64,000 bases of DNA from JBFGFX01 sp965232455 (GCA_965232455.1 OZ246981.1:4836001-4900000), one strand, 5' to 3'; numbered from the stretch's first letter, positions 46,417-55,710 are shown. A program made the numbers and translations. The notes: generated by a model from the letters alone, not told the origin.

Positions 46417-47817
46417 CTATCGAGAGTCCTCGAACTCTCGAACTTTGATACTGCGGAACGCCACCCGGTCTCCGTGGTCCTGCAGCAGGATCGGCCCGGT
46501 TTCCCATTCGCCGAAATTCGGCCACTGAGCGTACTTGCTGTAAGCGACGAGCGCGCGATACATCTGCGACGTCCGGTCGTATTCCACGACTTTGAAATCG
46601 TTGAGCCAGTGTTCGACGCGACCGTCCCGAACGACGATCCGTGCTCGATTCCACGTGCCCGGCGGATTGACGCGTTTGCCGGTGCGGCCAATCTCACTGA
46701 GGTTGGCCGCGCTGATGAGGTCGTACAGCGAGCCCATCGTCCGGTTCCCGGCAACACCCAGTTTGGCGTCGGGGTGCCGTTCATCGTCCAGGATTTGAAA
46801 TTCGAGGCCAATGGCCGAACCCTCGCCCTTCAACAGGTCGGGGTCGACAAAATACTTGATGCCGCTGTTTGCGCCCTCGCTGATTTTGAAGTCCACCTGC
46901 AGCTCGAATGCCGAGAATTCCTCGGTGGTTATGATGTCGCCGCCGAATCGCGCTTCGCCGCCGCCCGACGCCTGCACGATGAGTTCGCCGTTTTCGATCT
47001 GCCAGCCTTTTTCGGGAAAACCGTCGATTTTCGCGCCACGCCAGCCGTTTGTCGTTTTACCGTCCCAGAGCAGCCGCCAACCCTGCGACTTCTCCCACTC
47101 ACTCAGCGTGTTGGGCAAATAGTGAACTTCCACGACCGCATCGGGCATCTGCCAGCGCGATGCTGTAATGTCCCCGGTCTTTATGCGCAGCTTGCGCCAG
47201 CGGGCAGTGTCGCCTGCCTGACCGTTGCGGGCGTTTTGCACGCCGTGTACCTGTAGCCCGATGAAACCCTCGGAAATATCGGCGTCGATCAGGTTGGCGC
47301 AGGGTACGCCGTTAACCCAGGTTCGCAGTTGCCTGCCAATCGCCTCGATTCGATACGCATTCCATTCGCCGGTCTCGAATGCCGACTGGCACTCCGGATT
47401 GCGGGCAGGCACGTAGAGCCAGCCCCGACGCTGTTCCTCGTAAATGCCGCCGCTGAACGCGCGCGGCGACGGATCGACTTCCGCCTGATAACCGAACACG
47501 CGGCCGTCCCGATAATCGTGACGGCTGTCGGCGCGAAACATGAATCCGGAGTTGAGCGTGCCGTCGATTTTTACCTCTGCCTCGAAAATGAAATCGTCGA
47601 AACGCTCGCGAGTCGTCAGAAAGGTGTTTGGCGTATCGGGAACAGCGGTTCCGACGATGACGCCGTCCAGGACTTCGTAACGCGCCTCGCCACCGCGGGT
47701 CTCCCAGCCGTCGAGGTTCTTGCCGTTGAACAACGCCCGCCAGTCCGCGGCTGCCGCCGTAAGCGGCAGGAGGGCAATCATGACGGCCAGCCGTCCCGTT
47801 TTTGAATCAATCGTCAT
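46417..47817 (-). CDS. Exported protein with two DUF1080 (3-keto-glycoside hydrolase-like) domains
   Basis: A 466-residue protein with signal peptide (LAVMIALLPLTAAAADW). Two tandem DUF1080/PF06439 jelly-roll domains follow: WRALFNGKNLDGWETRGGEA (from about 26) and WRLLWDGKTTNGWRGAKIDG (from about 255), each with FELQVDFKISEGANSGI-like cores. Characterised family members cleave 3-keto-glycosides by hydrolysis or beta-elimination. Gene order places it between the sugar dehydrogenase subunits and a Gfo/Idh oxidoreductase, fitting the second step after C3 oxidation. Single-domain proteins are usual in this family, so the duplication is notable. Confidence 0.85.
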   Translation of the reverse strand: MTIDSKTGRLAVMIALLPLTAAAADWRALFNGKNLDGWETRGGEARYEVLDGVIVGTAVPDTPNTFLTTRERFDDFIFEAEVKIDGTLNSGFMFRADSRHDYRDGRVFGYQAEVDPSPRAFSGGIYEEQRRGWLYVPARNPECQSAFETGEWNAYRIEAIGRQLRTWVNGVPCANLIDADISEGFIGLQVHGVQNARNGQAGDTARWRKLRIKTGDITASRWQMPDAVVEVHYLPNTLSEWEKSQGWRLLWDGKTTNGWRGAKIDGFPEKGWQIENGELIVQASGGGEARFGGDIITTEEFSAFELQVDFKISEGANSGIKYFVDPDLLKGEGSAIGLEFQILDDERHPDAKLGVAGNRTMGSLYDLISAANLSEIGRTGKRVNPPGTWNRARIVVRDGRVEHWLNDFKVVEYDRTSQMYRALVAYSKYAQWPNFGEWETGPILLQDHGDRVAFRSIKVREFEDSR

Positions 47818-47842
47818 TCCCGATGCCTCGTCAACCAGTCGT

Positions 47843-49168
47843 TCAAACCTTCATTTCCCAGCCGGGCTCGTAGTCACGCGCCCAGTACCGCTGGGCCCGC
47901 CGGGTCCTGACGTGACCGGTTTCCGGATTGCATTCCAGTACCGAGTTCGTCCGATAGGCGATGTTTCCCAGGTGGCACATCAACGTGCTGGTGGCGCCTT
48001 CCCGGATAGGGGAGTGCTGTTCCTGCGCCTTGCCGCGAACCACGTCGGCAAAATTCGCAATATGCGCGTCGGTAAGCTCGTCCGCCCCGACGAGGTCGCG
48101 CGTATCGGCGCTCGCCGCGTTACGCAGACGCTCGCCGACCCGATTGCCGTCCAGGTCGAAAATCCGATAACCCATGCGGTCGACGATGGCCGAACCCTTG
48201 CTGCCGTACAGCAGCGTGCCTCGCCCCTTGCCGAATTTCCGTACGTTGTTGCAACTGTGCCCATCCCACTCGATCGACTTGTTGCCCGGGTAGTCGAGCC
48301 TGAGTTCCATCGTGTCGTACATCTCCCAGTCGTCGTCGGCAAAAAACCGCCGCGAACCGCGCGCGGTGACGCGTTCCGGGTGCTGCACGTCCAGGGCCCA
48401 GCGCGCAATGTCCAGTTCGTGCGCGGCATTGTTGCAGGTTTCGCCGGTACCCCAGTGCCAGAACCAGTGCCAGTTGTAGTGCACGTAGTTGTCCATGAAC
48501 CGCCGCCTCGGCGCCGGTCCCTGCCACAAGTCCCAGTCGAGCCGCGGCGGCGGCGGCTGGGCCACGCCGTTGCCGATCGTGCCGCGGTTGTTGGCGTACC
48601 AGGTATACGCTTTGTAGATCTCGCCCAGTTCGCCGGCGCGAATCGCCCGGATGAGTTCGATCGATTCGACGGCCGAGCGCTGCTGATTCCCCATCTGCAC
48701 GACCTTGCCGTATTTCTCCTGCGCCTCGACCAGCAGTTCTCCTTCTCGCGGGTTGTGGCTGCAGGGCTTCTCGACGTACACGTGTTTGCCGGCTTCGAGC
48801 GCCAGCAGAGTGGCCGGCGCATGCCAGTGATCGGGAGCCGCGATGACCAAAGCGTCCACACCGACGTCGTCGAGAATCCGCCGGACGTCGGTTTCGGTGT
48901 TGGGTGCCGCCAGACCTTTTTCGCGCATCTCGCCGCTCACTTCGTCGAGCACCTCGCCGTCGACGTCGCAGATGTGGGTGACCGCGCAGCCGGCTTTCGC
49001 AAATCCGTAGATGAGCGCCCGACCGCGCGACCGAACCCCCATGACCGCGACCCGAAGCCGGTCGCCGGCGCCCAAAACCTGGCCGTAACTCGCTGCGCCG
49101 ATGCCGAGGGAGCCTGCCAGAACGCCGGCGCCGGCAGCGGCTCGCAGGAAATCACGTCTGTTTTTCAT
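47843..49168 (-). CDS. Exported Gfo/Idh/MocA-family oxidoreductase
   Basis: A 441-residue NAD(P)-dependent sugar oxidoreductase. The N-terminus NRRDFLRAAAGAGVLAGSLG is a Tat signal (RRDFL), so the protein is exported folded, probably with bound cofactor. The Rossmann motif follows (LRVAVMGVRSRGRALIYGF), then VYVEKPCSHNPREGELLVEA with the family Glu-Lys-Pro catalytic motif, and HELDIARWALDVQHPERVTA. Periplasmic members commonly act on keto sugars or reduce/oxidise with tightly held NAD. In this cluster it could interconvert a 3-keto sugar and sugar. It is divergent from the WD40-like gene across a gap with repeated half-sites. Confidence 0.88.
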   Translation of the reverse strand: MKNRRDFLRAAAGAGVLAGSLGIGAASYGQVLGAGDRLRVAVMGVRSRGRALIYGFAKAGCAVTHICDVDGEVLDEVSGEMREKGLAAPNTETDVRRILDDVGVDALVIAAPDHWHAPATLLALEAGKHVYVEKPCSHNPREGELLVEAQEKYGKVVQMGNQQRSAVESIELIRAIRAGELGEIYKAYTWYANNRGTIGNGVAQPPPPRLDWDLWQGPAPRRRFMDNYVHYNWHWFWHWGTGETCNNAAHELDIARWALDVQHPERVTARGSRRFFADDDWEMYDTMELRLDYPGNKSIEWDGHSCNNVRKFGKGRGTLLYGSKGSAIVDRMGYRIFDLDGNRVGERLRNAASADTRDLVGADELTDAHIANFADVVRGKAQEQHSPIREGATSTLMCHLGNIAYRTNSVLECNPETGHVRTRRAQRYWARDYEPGWEMKV

Positions 49169-49227
49169 CGATTGTCCTCAATACGCGGATTCCGGCCGCA
49201 GCTCGGGCGAGCGACGGCCGATAAATC

Positions 49228-49279
49228 TGCCTGACCAAAAGGTCGATTCTGTCAGGCAATCTATGGCATTCTGTCTGAC
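49228..49279. promoter_or_regulatory. Three TG(C/T)CTGAC half-sites in divergent control region
   Basis: TGCCTGAC (49228-49235), its exact inverse GTCAGGCA (49251-49258) and TGTCTGAC (49272-49279) lie in the 163-base gap between the Gfo/Idh gene and the WD40-like gene. Centres are 23 and 21 bases apart, roughly two helical turns each. This fits an operator for a dimeric or multimeric regulator of both units; the regulator is not identified in this window. Confidence 0.5.
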
Positions 49280-49331
49280 CAAATTGAGATTATCAAGGCC
49301 GGCGCGGAGACGCGGGCGCAGGAGTCAGAAA

Positions 49332-50459
49332 ATGAACGGCAGCCACAGGGCGGGAATCCGCATGCTCATGGGACTGACGGCGCTTGCCGTCGCGGTGCCT
49401 TCGTTCGCCGGCGGCGAACTCGGCCTTAACCGGGTTTGGGCCCGGCTCGCCGACGTCTACGGCGAGCCCGGTTCCGTCGAGTCCGCGGAGTTTTCCCCGG
49501 ACAGCCGCTTTATCGTCACCGGCAGCAAGTTCGATTTTACCGTTCGTCTCTGGCGCACGGCCGACGGGACGCAACTCTGGGTGCGCAACGTTCCCGACGA
49601 AATCGAACGCGTTGCGTTTACCCGCGACGGGCGTTACGTCGCCGCGGTGAGTGAAGACTTCATGATGCGTGTGATGAAGGTGGAAAACGGCGAGGTGGTA
49701 TTCGAGTACCGGCATGAAAACGGTATCGACGGTCTGGCGGCGTCACACGACGGCCGCTACATGGTCAGCGGCCAGGAGCGTGTGGACGGCGTCGGCCCGG
49801 CGCGGATTTTTGACACGGAAACCTGGGAGCTCGTCGAGACGGTGCCGCATCCGGGCACGTTGAACGAGATCGACTTCACGCCTGACGATAAATACATGGC
49901 GACCGTCGGCGACCGTTCCGCGCGAATCTGGCGGGTCGGCGACTGGTCGCTGCGGCACGAATTCACGCTCGACCGCGGCCGTTTTTTCGAGGACCAGAAC
50001 CACATCTACATCAATTGCAAGTTCAGTCCGGACGGCGGGATACTCGCGGTCGGCGCCACGCACGGCTTCGTCTATCTGTTCGACGTCGAAAGCGGCGAAC
50101 TCTTGAGGCGGTTCAACAAAAGCGGCCAGAAAACGGAAACGGTGGAGTGGTCGAAGGACGGACGCCACCTGCTGGTCGCGGGTCACGGTGCGAGCATCGA
50201 CTTTTATCGTACCGAACAGCTCCTCGATACGGAGATCGGCAACGACGCCATCCCGTATGCTTACCGGGTGACCGTTTCCGATGCGCTTGAATACATGGAC
50301 TTCAACGAACCGGGCACCTTGTTGACGACGGCGCACCAGGACGGGACCGTGCAGCTTTGGACGTACATGTCGGATGACCCCAAAATCAACGAGCGCCGCC
50401 ACCGCGAGATTCGCCGGCAGCAGGACGCCGCGGCCGAACAACGCGCCCGGCGCGACTAA
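49332..50459 (+). CDS. Exported WD40-repeat-like beta-propeller protein
   Basis: A 375-residue protein from ATG 49332 with GGAG upstream. A signal peptide (MLMGLTALAVAVPSFAGG) is followed by six to seven beta-propeller blades of WD40 type, with units such as AEFSPDSRFIVTGSKFDFTV, then VRLWRTADGTQLW, FTPDDKYMATVGDRSARIWR and FSPDGGILAVGATHGFVYLF. A basic, Arg-rich C-terminus (RRHREIRRQQDAAAEQRARR) follows. No catalytic residue pattern is known to me. It starts a plus-strand series with a GH28 enzyme 27 bases downstream, so a role in binding or scaffolding pectin fragments in the periplasm is possible but speculative. Confidence 0.75.
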   Translation: MNGSHRAGIRMLMGLTALAVAVPSFAGGELGLNRVWARLADVYGEPGSVESAEFSPDSRFIVTGSKFDFTVRLWRTADGTQLWVRNVPDEIERVAFTRDGRYVAAVSEDFMMRVMKVENGEVVFEYRHENGIDGLAASHDGRYMVSGQERVDGVGPARIFDTETWELVETVPHPGTLNEIDFTPDDKYMATVGDRSARIWRVGDWSLRHEFTLDRGRFFEDQNHIYINCKFSPDGGILAVGATHGFVYLFDVESGELLRRFNKSGQKTETVEWSKDGRHLLVAGHGASIDFYRTEQLLDTEIGNDAIPYAYRVTVSDALEYMDFNEPGTLLTTAHQDGTVQLWTYMSDDPKINERRHREIRRQQDAAAEQRARRD

Positions 50460-50486
50460 GGTTTGGCTGTAGGTAATCGACCCGTC

Positions 50487-51959
50487 ATGACGAACGAGAG
50501 CCGGCGCGAAGTCCTCAAACGTATTGCATCCTTGTTGGCGGTGAGCGCTGGCGCGTACCTGCCAGGATGCGCGCATCGCGGTGAGCGGGAGGGTCCAGCG
50601 CAGGCGGGCGCCGCTCATGACGGCGGCGCCGGATGGGCGGACGGTGCGTGGCGGCGAGCGGCAAGTATCGTCGGCCGCATTCGGGAGGCGGAGTTCCCGG
50701 ATCGCAATTTTCTCGTCACGGAGTTCGGCGCCGTTGCCGGAGATGGCGACGCGCGGCTCGGGATTCAGGCGGCGATCGACGCCTGCGGTAAGCTCGGAGG
50801 CGGCAGGGTCGTGCTGCCCGCGGGCCGCTGGCGGTCGGACGGGCCCCTGCATCTGCGCAGCCGCACCGAGTTGCACGTCAGCGAAGGCGCGCATCTCGTT
50901 TTTTCCGGCAATCGCGAGCGGTATACGCCGCTGGTCCTGACGCGCTGGGAGGGCACCGAGGTCTGGACCTGGTCACCGATGATTTTCGGCGACGGACTCG
51001 ACAACGTAGCCATCACCGGTGCGGGTACGATCGACGGCGATGGGGAAAAGAATTTTCTGCCCTGGCGCCGGAAGCAGAAGCCCGATCAGAACGCCCTGCG
51101 GCAGATGGGCCATGACGGCGTGCCGGTAAACGAACGCGTATTCGGTGAAGGGCATTGGCTACGCCCGCACTTCATCCAGTTTCGAGACTGCCGCAACGTG
51201 CTGATCGACGGACCGACGCTCGTGGATTCGCCGTTCTGGGTGACACACCTGCTTTACTGCGATCAGGCGATCGTCCGCAACCTTAACGTCGTCAGCCGGC
51301 ACGTCAACAGCGACGGTGTGGACGTCGACAGCTCGAGCAACGTGCTGATCGAACGGTGCCGATTCGACGTGGGCGATGACGGGGTTGCTATCAAATCGGG
51401 CCGCGACCAGGACGGCTGGCGGGTCAACCGCCCGTCGAAGAACGTCGTGGTGCGGGACTGCGAATACCTTGGTCATGCCGGCGGCGGACTGGCGATCGGC
51501 AGTGAGATGTCGGGCGGCGTCGAGGACGTGTTCATCGAAGACTATCGGATGGAGAAAGTCCATCACGCGCTTTACTTCAAGTCGAACCTCGATCGCGGCG
51601 GCAGGATCGAGCGCGTGAGTATTCGCAATATCGACGTCGGCTCGGCCGACGTCGTGGCGATTTTCACCAACGACTACCATAGCTACCGTGGCGGCAACTT
51701 TCCGACCCGGTTCGAGAACGTCGCCATCGAAAACGTCGAATGCGCGCGGGCCGGCGTAGGCCTCAGTATCATCGGCCGTCCGGAAGCGCCGGTGCGCAAC
51801 GTCAGCGTGCGCAATTTCGCCGTTGCCGACGCAGATACGCCGCTGCAGATACGCCACGTCGAGCGGCTGCGTTTCGACAACGTGTCGATTAACGGTGAGC
51901 TGATGCGGGCCGTCTCCGAAACGTCTCCCGCATCCTTCGACACCGCCCTGGTTCCATGA
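50487..51959 (+). CDS. GH28 polygalacturonase-like lipoprotein
   Basis: A 490-residue right-handed beta-helix enzyme. The leader RREVLKRIASLLAVSAGAYL ends in PGC, a Tat-like signal with lipobox, so it is probably an exported lipoprotein. N-terminal VTEFGAVAGDGDARLGIQAA IDAC is the pectin-lyase-fold start. The GH28 catalytic core is NSDGVDVDSSSNVLIERCRF, then DVGDDGVAIKSG with the three Asp residues, and HAGGGLAIGSEMSGGV replaces the usual G-H-G. GH28 hydrolyses alpha-1,4-galacturonosyl links. Neighbouring UxaA, UxuB and a TRAP transporter support use of the released hexuronates. Exo- or oligo-acting mode cannot be told. Confidence 0.88.
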   Translation: MTNESRREVLKRIASLLAVSAGAYLPGCAHRGEREGPAQAGAAHDGGAGWADGAWRRAASIVGRIREAEFPDRNFLVTEFGAVAGDGDARLGIQAAIDACGKLGGGRVVLPAGRWRSDGPLHLRSRTELHVSEGAHLVFSGNRERYTPLVLTRWEGTEVWTWSPMIFGDGLDNVAITGAGTIDGDGEKNFLPWRRKQKPDQNALRQMGHDGVPVNERVFGEGHWLRPHFIQFRDCRNVLIDGPTLVDSPFWVTHLLYCDQAIVRNLNVVSRHVNSDGVDVDSSSNVLIERCRFDVGDDGVAIKSGRDQDGWRVNRPSKNVVVRDCEYLGHAGGGLAIGSEMSGGVEDVFIEDYRMEKVHHALYFKSNLDRGGRIERVSIRNIDVGSADVVAIFTNDYHSYRGGNFPTRFENVAIENVECARAGVGLSIIGRPEAPVRNVSVRNFAVADADTPLQIRHVERLRFDNVSINGELMRAVSETSPASFDTALVP

Positions 51960-52054
51960 CGCCGACCCGCCTGTCTTGCACCCGTTTTCCGTTCACTACA
52001 GAATGAGTGTTCGAGCGGCAATCTGAAAAAACAGCCAAAACAACGAGGTAGGCC

Positions 52055-53737
52055 GTGTCTCTAGGAATGCTTGCGGCGCTCGCCGCGACGCCCATTGTGG
52101 TTGCGGGGGTTTTGATCGTCGGTTTTCGCGTTGCCGCCCGCAGCGCGATGCCGATCACGTTTGTGTTGACCGCGCTGCTCGCGGCGCTCGTCTGGAACAT
52201 GCCCGCAAAATTCATTGCCGCCGCGTCGGTGCAGGGCCTGTTCATCACGTTCGACATCCTGATGATCATCTTCGGTGCGATCTTGCTGCTGAACACGCTC
52301 AAGTACTCCGGCGCGCTCGCGGTCATTCGCCACGGTTTTTCGGAGATCAGCCCGGACAGGCGTGTTCAGGTCGTCATCATCGCCTGGTTGTTCGGCAGCT
52401 TCATCGAAGGCGCGTCCGGTTTCGGTACGCCGGCCGCGATCGTTGCGCCGCTCATGGTGGCGTTGGGTTTTCCAGCGATTGCCGCGGTCATGTTGGGCAT
52501 GATGGTGCAAAGCACGCCGGTGACCTTTGGCGCGGTAGGCACACCGGTGCTTGTGGGCGTCCGCGGAGGCTTGGACAGCCCGGAGTTTCAGCAGGGTCTG
52601 TCGGCCGCCGGACTGGAGATGAGCGACTACCTGCAGGCCGTCACCGTCCACGTAGCCACGTTGCACGCCATCGTCGGAACGCTGATGCCGTTGTTGATGA
52701 TCGTGATGATGACGCGCTTTTTCGGCAGCGCCAGATCCTGGTCGGAAGGGCTCGCGATTTTTCCGTTTGCCGTGTTCGGCGGGCTTGCGTTTACCGTGCC
52801 GTATTACCTGACCGGCGTATTCCTCGGCCCGGAGTTCCCTTCGATACTCGGTGCGCTGATCGGGATGTCGATCGTGACGTTTGCAGCGCGACGCGGTTTT
52901 CTGGTTCCGAAATCTTCATGGGATTTTCCGGACAAGGCGATGTGGCCGGAGAGCTGGTCCGGCCGATTGCGAATCAACCTGGACGAACACGGTGACAACA
53001 TGCCGTTGTGGCGCGCATGGCTACCCTACCTGCTGGTTGCGGCGTTGCTGGTCCTCACTCGCCTGCCGGACCTGCCCCTGGGTGGCTGGCTGCGCGCGTT
53101 CAGCATTCCGTGGTCGGACATTTTCGGTACGGACATCTCCGCCGCGACCACGCCGCTCTACCTGCCCGCGACGATTCTGATTGTCGTTTCCACCCTGACG
53201 ATCGGGTTGCACCGCATGCCCGTTGCGCAGTTCAAAAAGGCCGCTTCCGAATCGGGACGTCTGCTGTTGGGCGCCGGATTCGTGCTCGTTTTCACGGTGC
53301 CCATGGTGCGTATTTACATCAACTCGGGCAGCGGCACCGAACTGGACAGCATGCCTATCGTCATGGCGCAATGGGTTTCCACCAACGTCGGTCAGATATG
53401 GCCGCTTTTCGCGCCGACGATCGGCGCCCTGGGCGCATTTATCGCCGGCAGTAATACGGTCAGCAATCTGATGTTCGTGCTGTTCCAATACGGCGTCGCG
53501 CAGAATCTGGTCATGTCGACGTCGCTGGTCGTTGCGCTGCAGGCCGTGGGCGCCGCCGCCGGCAACATGATTGCCATTCACAATGTCGTTGCCGCTTCGG
53601 CGACGGTCGGGCTGCTCGGCCAGGAGGGCAGAACGCTTCGCCGCACGCTGTTGCCGACGCTGTACTACCTGACCGTCGTAGGTTCTCTTGGCCTGATCGG
53701 CGCGCACCTCGTTGGCGTCGGTGATCCGCTGCGCTGA
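52055..53737 (+). CDS. LctP-family L-lactate permease
   Basis: A 560-residue inner-membrane transporter with about 13 hydrophobic helices, GTG start at 52055 behind GAGG. LctP signatures include LFGSFIEGASGFGTPAAIVA, VMLGMMVQSTPVTFGAVGTP and AAGNMIAIHNVVAASATVGL near the end. The family carries L-lactate, D-lactate and glycolate with protons. It follows the GH28 gene by 95 bases and is convergent with uxaA by 33 bases. Within a hexuronate locus it might carry a sugar acid instead of lactate, but the sequence gives no direct evidence for a changed substrate. Confidence 0.92.
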   Translation: MSLGMLAALAATPIVVAGVLIVGFRVAARSAMPITFVLTALLAALVWNMPAKFIAAASVQGLFITFDILMIIFGAILLLNTLKYSGALAVIRHGFSEISPDRRVQVVIIAWLFGSFIEGASGFGTPAAIVAPLMVALGFPAIAAVMLGMMVQSTPVTFGAVGTPVLVGVRGGLDSPEFQQGLSAAGLEMSDYLQAVTVHVATLHAIVGTLMPLLMIVMMTRFFGSARSWSEGLAIFPFAVFGGLAFTVPYYLTGVFLGPEFPSILGALIGMSIVTFAARRGFLVPKSSWDFPDKAMWPESWSGRLRINLDEHGDNMPLWRAWLPYLLVAALLVLTRLPDLPLGGWLRAFSIPWSDIFGTDISAATTPLYLPATILIVVSTLTIGLHRMPVAQFKKAASESGRLLLGAGFVLVFTVPMVRIYINSGSGTELDSMPIVMAQWVSTNVGQIWPLFAPTIGALGAFIAGSNTVSNLMFVLFQYGVAQNLVMSTSLVVALQAVGAAAGNMIAIHNVVAASATVGLLGQEGRTLRRTLLPTLYYLTVVGSLGLIGAHLVGVGDPLR

Positions 53738-53770
53738 CGCTGGTCGTTACGTCGAAAGTTGGTCAACGGA

Positions 53771-55288
53771 TTACATCTGCGCGCCAAAAACCCAGGGCAG
53801 GAATTCGTTGTCGCCAAAACCGAGCTGCTCGCTTTTCGTTTTTCTTCCCGACGCGGTTTCCAAGAGGAGCGCAAAAATTTCCTCGCCCATGTCGTCGACG
53901 GACGCATCGCCGTCGACGATACGCCCGCAGTTGACGTCCATATCGTCCTGCATGCGATCAAACATCGGTGTGTTGGTTGCAATCTTGATCGATGGCGCCG
54001 GTTTGCAGCCGTAAACGGAACCGCGGCCGGTCGTGAAAGCAACGACGTTGGCGCCGGAGCCGACCTGGCCGGTAATCGACATCGGGTCGTACCCGGGCGA
54101 ATCCATGAATACGAAGCCCTTTTTGTCGATCGGCTCGGCATATCGATAGACATCGACCAGGGGAGACGAGCCGCTTTTGGCGACCGCGCCCAGCGATTTT
54201 TCGAAAAGGGTGGTGATCCCGCCCGCTTTGTTGCCGTGTGACGGGTTGTTGTCCAGTTTGCTGCCGTTCTTACGCGCGTAGTCCTCCCACCAGACGAGCA
54301 GTTCCGAAAGTTTCCGGCGCACCGAGGCGTTGGCGGCGCGGGCCATCAGGAGGTGCTCGGCGCCGTAAATCTCGGGCGTCTCGCTCAGGATAACCGTGCC
54401 TCCGTGCCGAACGAGGTGATCGGCAGCCCGGCCGAGCGCGGGGTTGGCCGAAATCCCCGAGTAGCCGTCCGAGCCGCCGCATTGCAGGCCCAGCATGAGC
54501 CGGCTGGCCGGCGTTGCCTCGCGCTGCACCGCGTTGGCGGCAGGCAGCATCTCGCGAACGATGGCGAGCCCGCGTTCCACGGTCGCTTTGGTACCGCCCT
54601 CGGCCTGAATGGTTGTCGTACGCAGTCGATCGGAGGGCGTGAGACCCCGCGAGTCGAGCAGATCCGCGATCTGGTTGGTTTCGCAGCCGAGTCCCAGGGT
54701 CAGCACGCCGGCAAAGTTCGGATGTTCGCAGAACCCGGCCAGCGTCCGCCGCAGCTGCTGCATTCCGGCTTCGTCCGGGCCCAGGCAGCAGCCGTGGCCA
54801 TGTGTGATCGCGACGACGCCGTCAACCTCGGGATAGTCCGCCAGTTCGCCGCTATCGAATCCGTTTGCGATGTATTTGGCAACGGTTGCCGAGCAGTTCA
54901 CGCTCGTGACGATTGCAATGTAATTGCGTGTCGCCACGCCGCCGTCCGACCGACGGATGCCCTCGAACGTGGCCGGTGTGGTGATAGCCTGTTCGGGTGC
55001 GACGGGCTTTTTCGCCCGTTCCCGATCGAAGTCCGTCACCGCCACGTTGTCCGTGTGTACGTGCGCGCCGGGCGCGATGTCGCACGAAGCGGTGCCGATC
55101 CGTTGGCCGTACTTTACGATTGGCGCGCCATTCGGGATACGCGTTGCCGCCAGTTTGTGGCCGGGCGGGACCAACCCGTTGCTGACCCCGCCGATGCCCT
55201 CAAGGACCGTTCCCGGCGGAATCTCCTCGAGTGCGACCACGACGTTGTCGGCGGTGTCCAGGCGGACGAAGCGGGTGTGTTTTGGCAT
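53771..55288 (-). CDS. uxaA: UxaA-family altronate dehydratase
   Basis: A 505-residue dehydratase that should convert D-altronate to 2-keto-3-deoxygluconate, the step after tagaturonate reduction in galacturonate breakdown. The N-terminal SAF domain covers about 1-85 and the catalytic part the rest. Conserved stretches include VDGVVAITHGHGCCLGPDEA, LTLGLGCETNQIADLL, LGLQCGGSDGYSGISANPAL and FTTGRGSVYGCKPAPSIKIA, with cysteines and histidines expected to bind iron. Galactarate dehydratase (GarD) is a relative, so substrate is likely but not certain. The start at ATG 55288 faces an AT-rich divergent region before the TonB receptor. Confidence 0.9.
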   Translation of the reverse strand: MPKHTRFVRLDTADNVVVALEEIPPGTVLEGIGGVSNGLVPPGHKLAATRIPNGAPIVKYGQRIGTASCDIAPGAHVHTDNVAVTDFDRERAKKPVAPEQAITTPATFEGIRRSDGGVATRNYIAIVTSVNCSATVAKYIANGFDSGELADYPEVDGVVAITHGHGCCLGPDEAGMQQLRRTLAGFCEHPNFAGVLTLGLGCETNQIADLLDSRGLTPSDRLRTTTIQAEGGTKATVERGLAIVREMLPAANAVQREATPASRLMLGLQCGGSDGYSGISANPALGRAADHLVRHGGTVILSETPEIYGAEHLLMARAANASVRRKLSELLVWWEDYARKNGSKLDNNPSHGNKAGGITTLFEKSLGAVAKSGSSPLVDVYRYAEPIDKKGFVFMDSPGYDPMSITGQVGSGANVVAFTTGRGSVYGCKPAPSIKIATNTPMFDRMQDDMDVNCGRIVDGDASVDDMGEEIFALLLETASGRKTKSEQLGFGDNEFLPWVFGAQM

Positions 55289-55710
55289 GAACTGAAGTAC
55301 TCACTGGCAAGAACGTTGGAGCCGTTTGGTCATCGGTACGCCGGAAACCCGGGCCCGGTCGGGCAGCGGTCCCGGCATCCGATCTTACTGTAGCGCAATG
55401 CACGCGTGATAACCATGTGGTATGGCCAATTTGATACAAATTATCGGAGGTTCGAGTTTGCGAGAGTATTCCTACGATAGTATGTGTAATTTAACTAATT
55501 GAAAAATATAAAATAATTTGAAAAATGCAAAACGCCATGACCGGTTTCTTTTACAGGCCAGTCCAAATTTACCGGGAAAACGTTGACAATTGGACAGGCC
55601 AGTCGTAACGTTGCGACAGACCGTAAGAACGGCGGCGCGCGACAGCTAGCAGGAATCGGCATGCCGCAACAACAATCCGTACCGCGACCGTTGACCAAGG
55701 GGGGGAATCC
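55289..55710. promoter_or_regulatory. Divergent control region with ACAGGCCAGTC repeats and promoter
   Basis: This 422-base gap has no gene. ACAGGCCAGTC occurs exactly at 55553-55563 and 55594-55604, 41 bases apart (about four turns). The second copy lies in the spacer of a good plus-strand promoter: TTGACA (55583-55588), 17 bases, TAACGT (55606-55611). That position suits a repressor of the receptor gene. Near the uxaA side, 55417-55432 (GTGGTATGGCCAATTT) partly resembles the ExuR/UxuR palindrome ATTGGTATACCAATTT. The middle (55455-55530) is very AT-rich. Confidence 0.6.

Noticed and set aside
55486..55501. TGTAATTTAACTAATT as a third RpiR-type site
   Set aside because: Only about 10 of 16 bases match the operator core and the right arm is absent, in a very AT-rich stretch.
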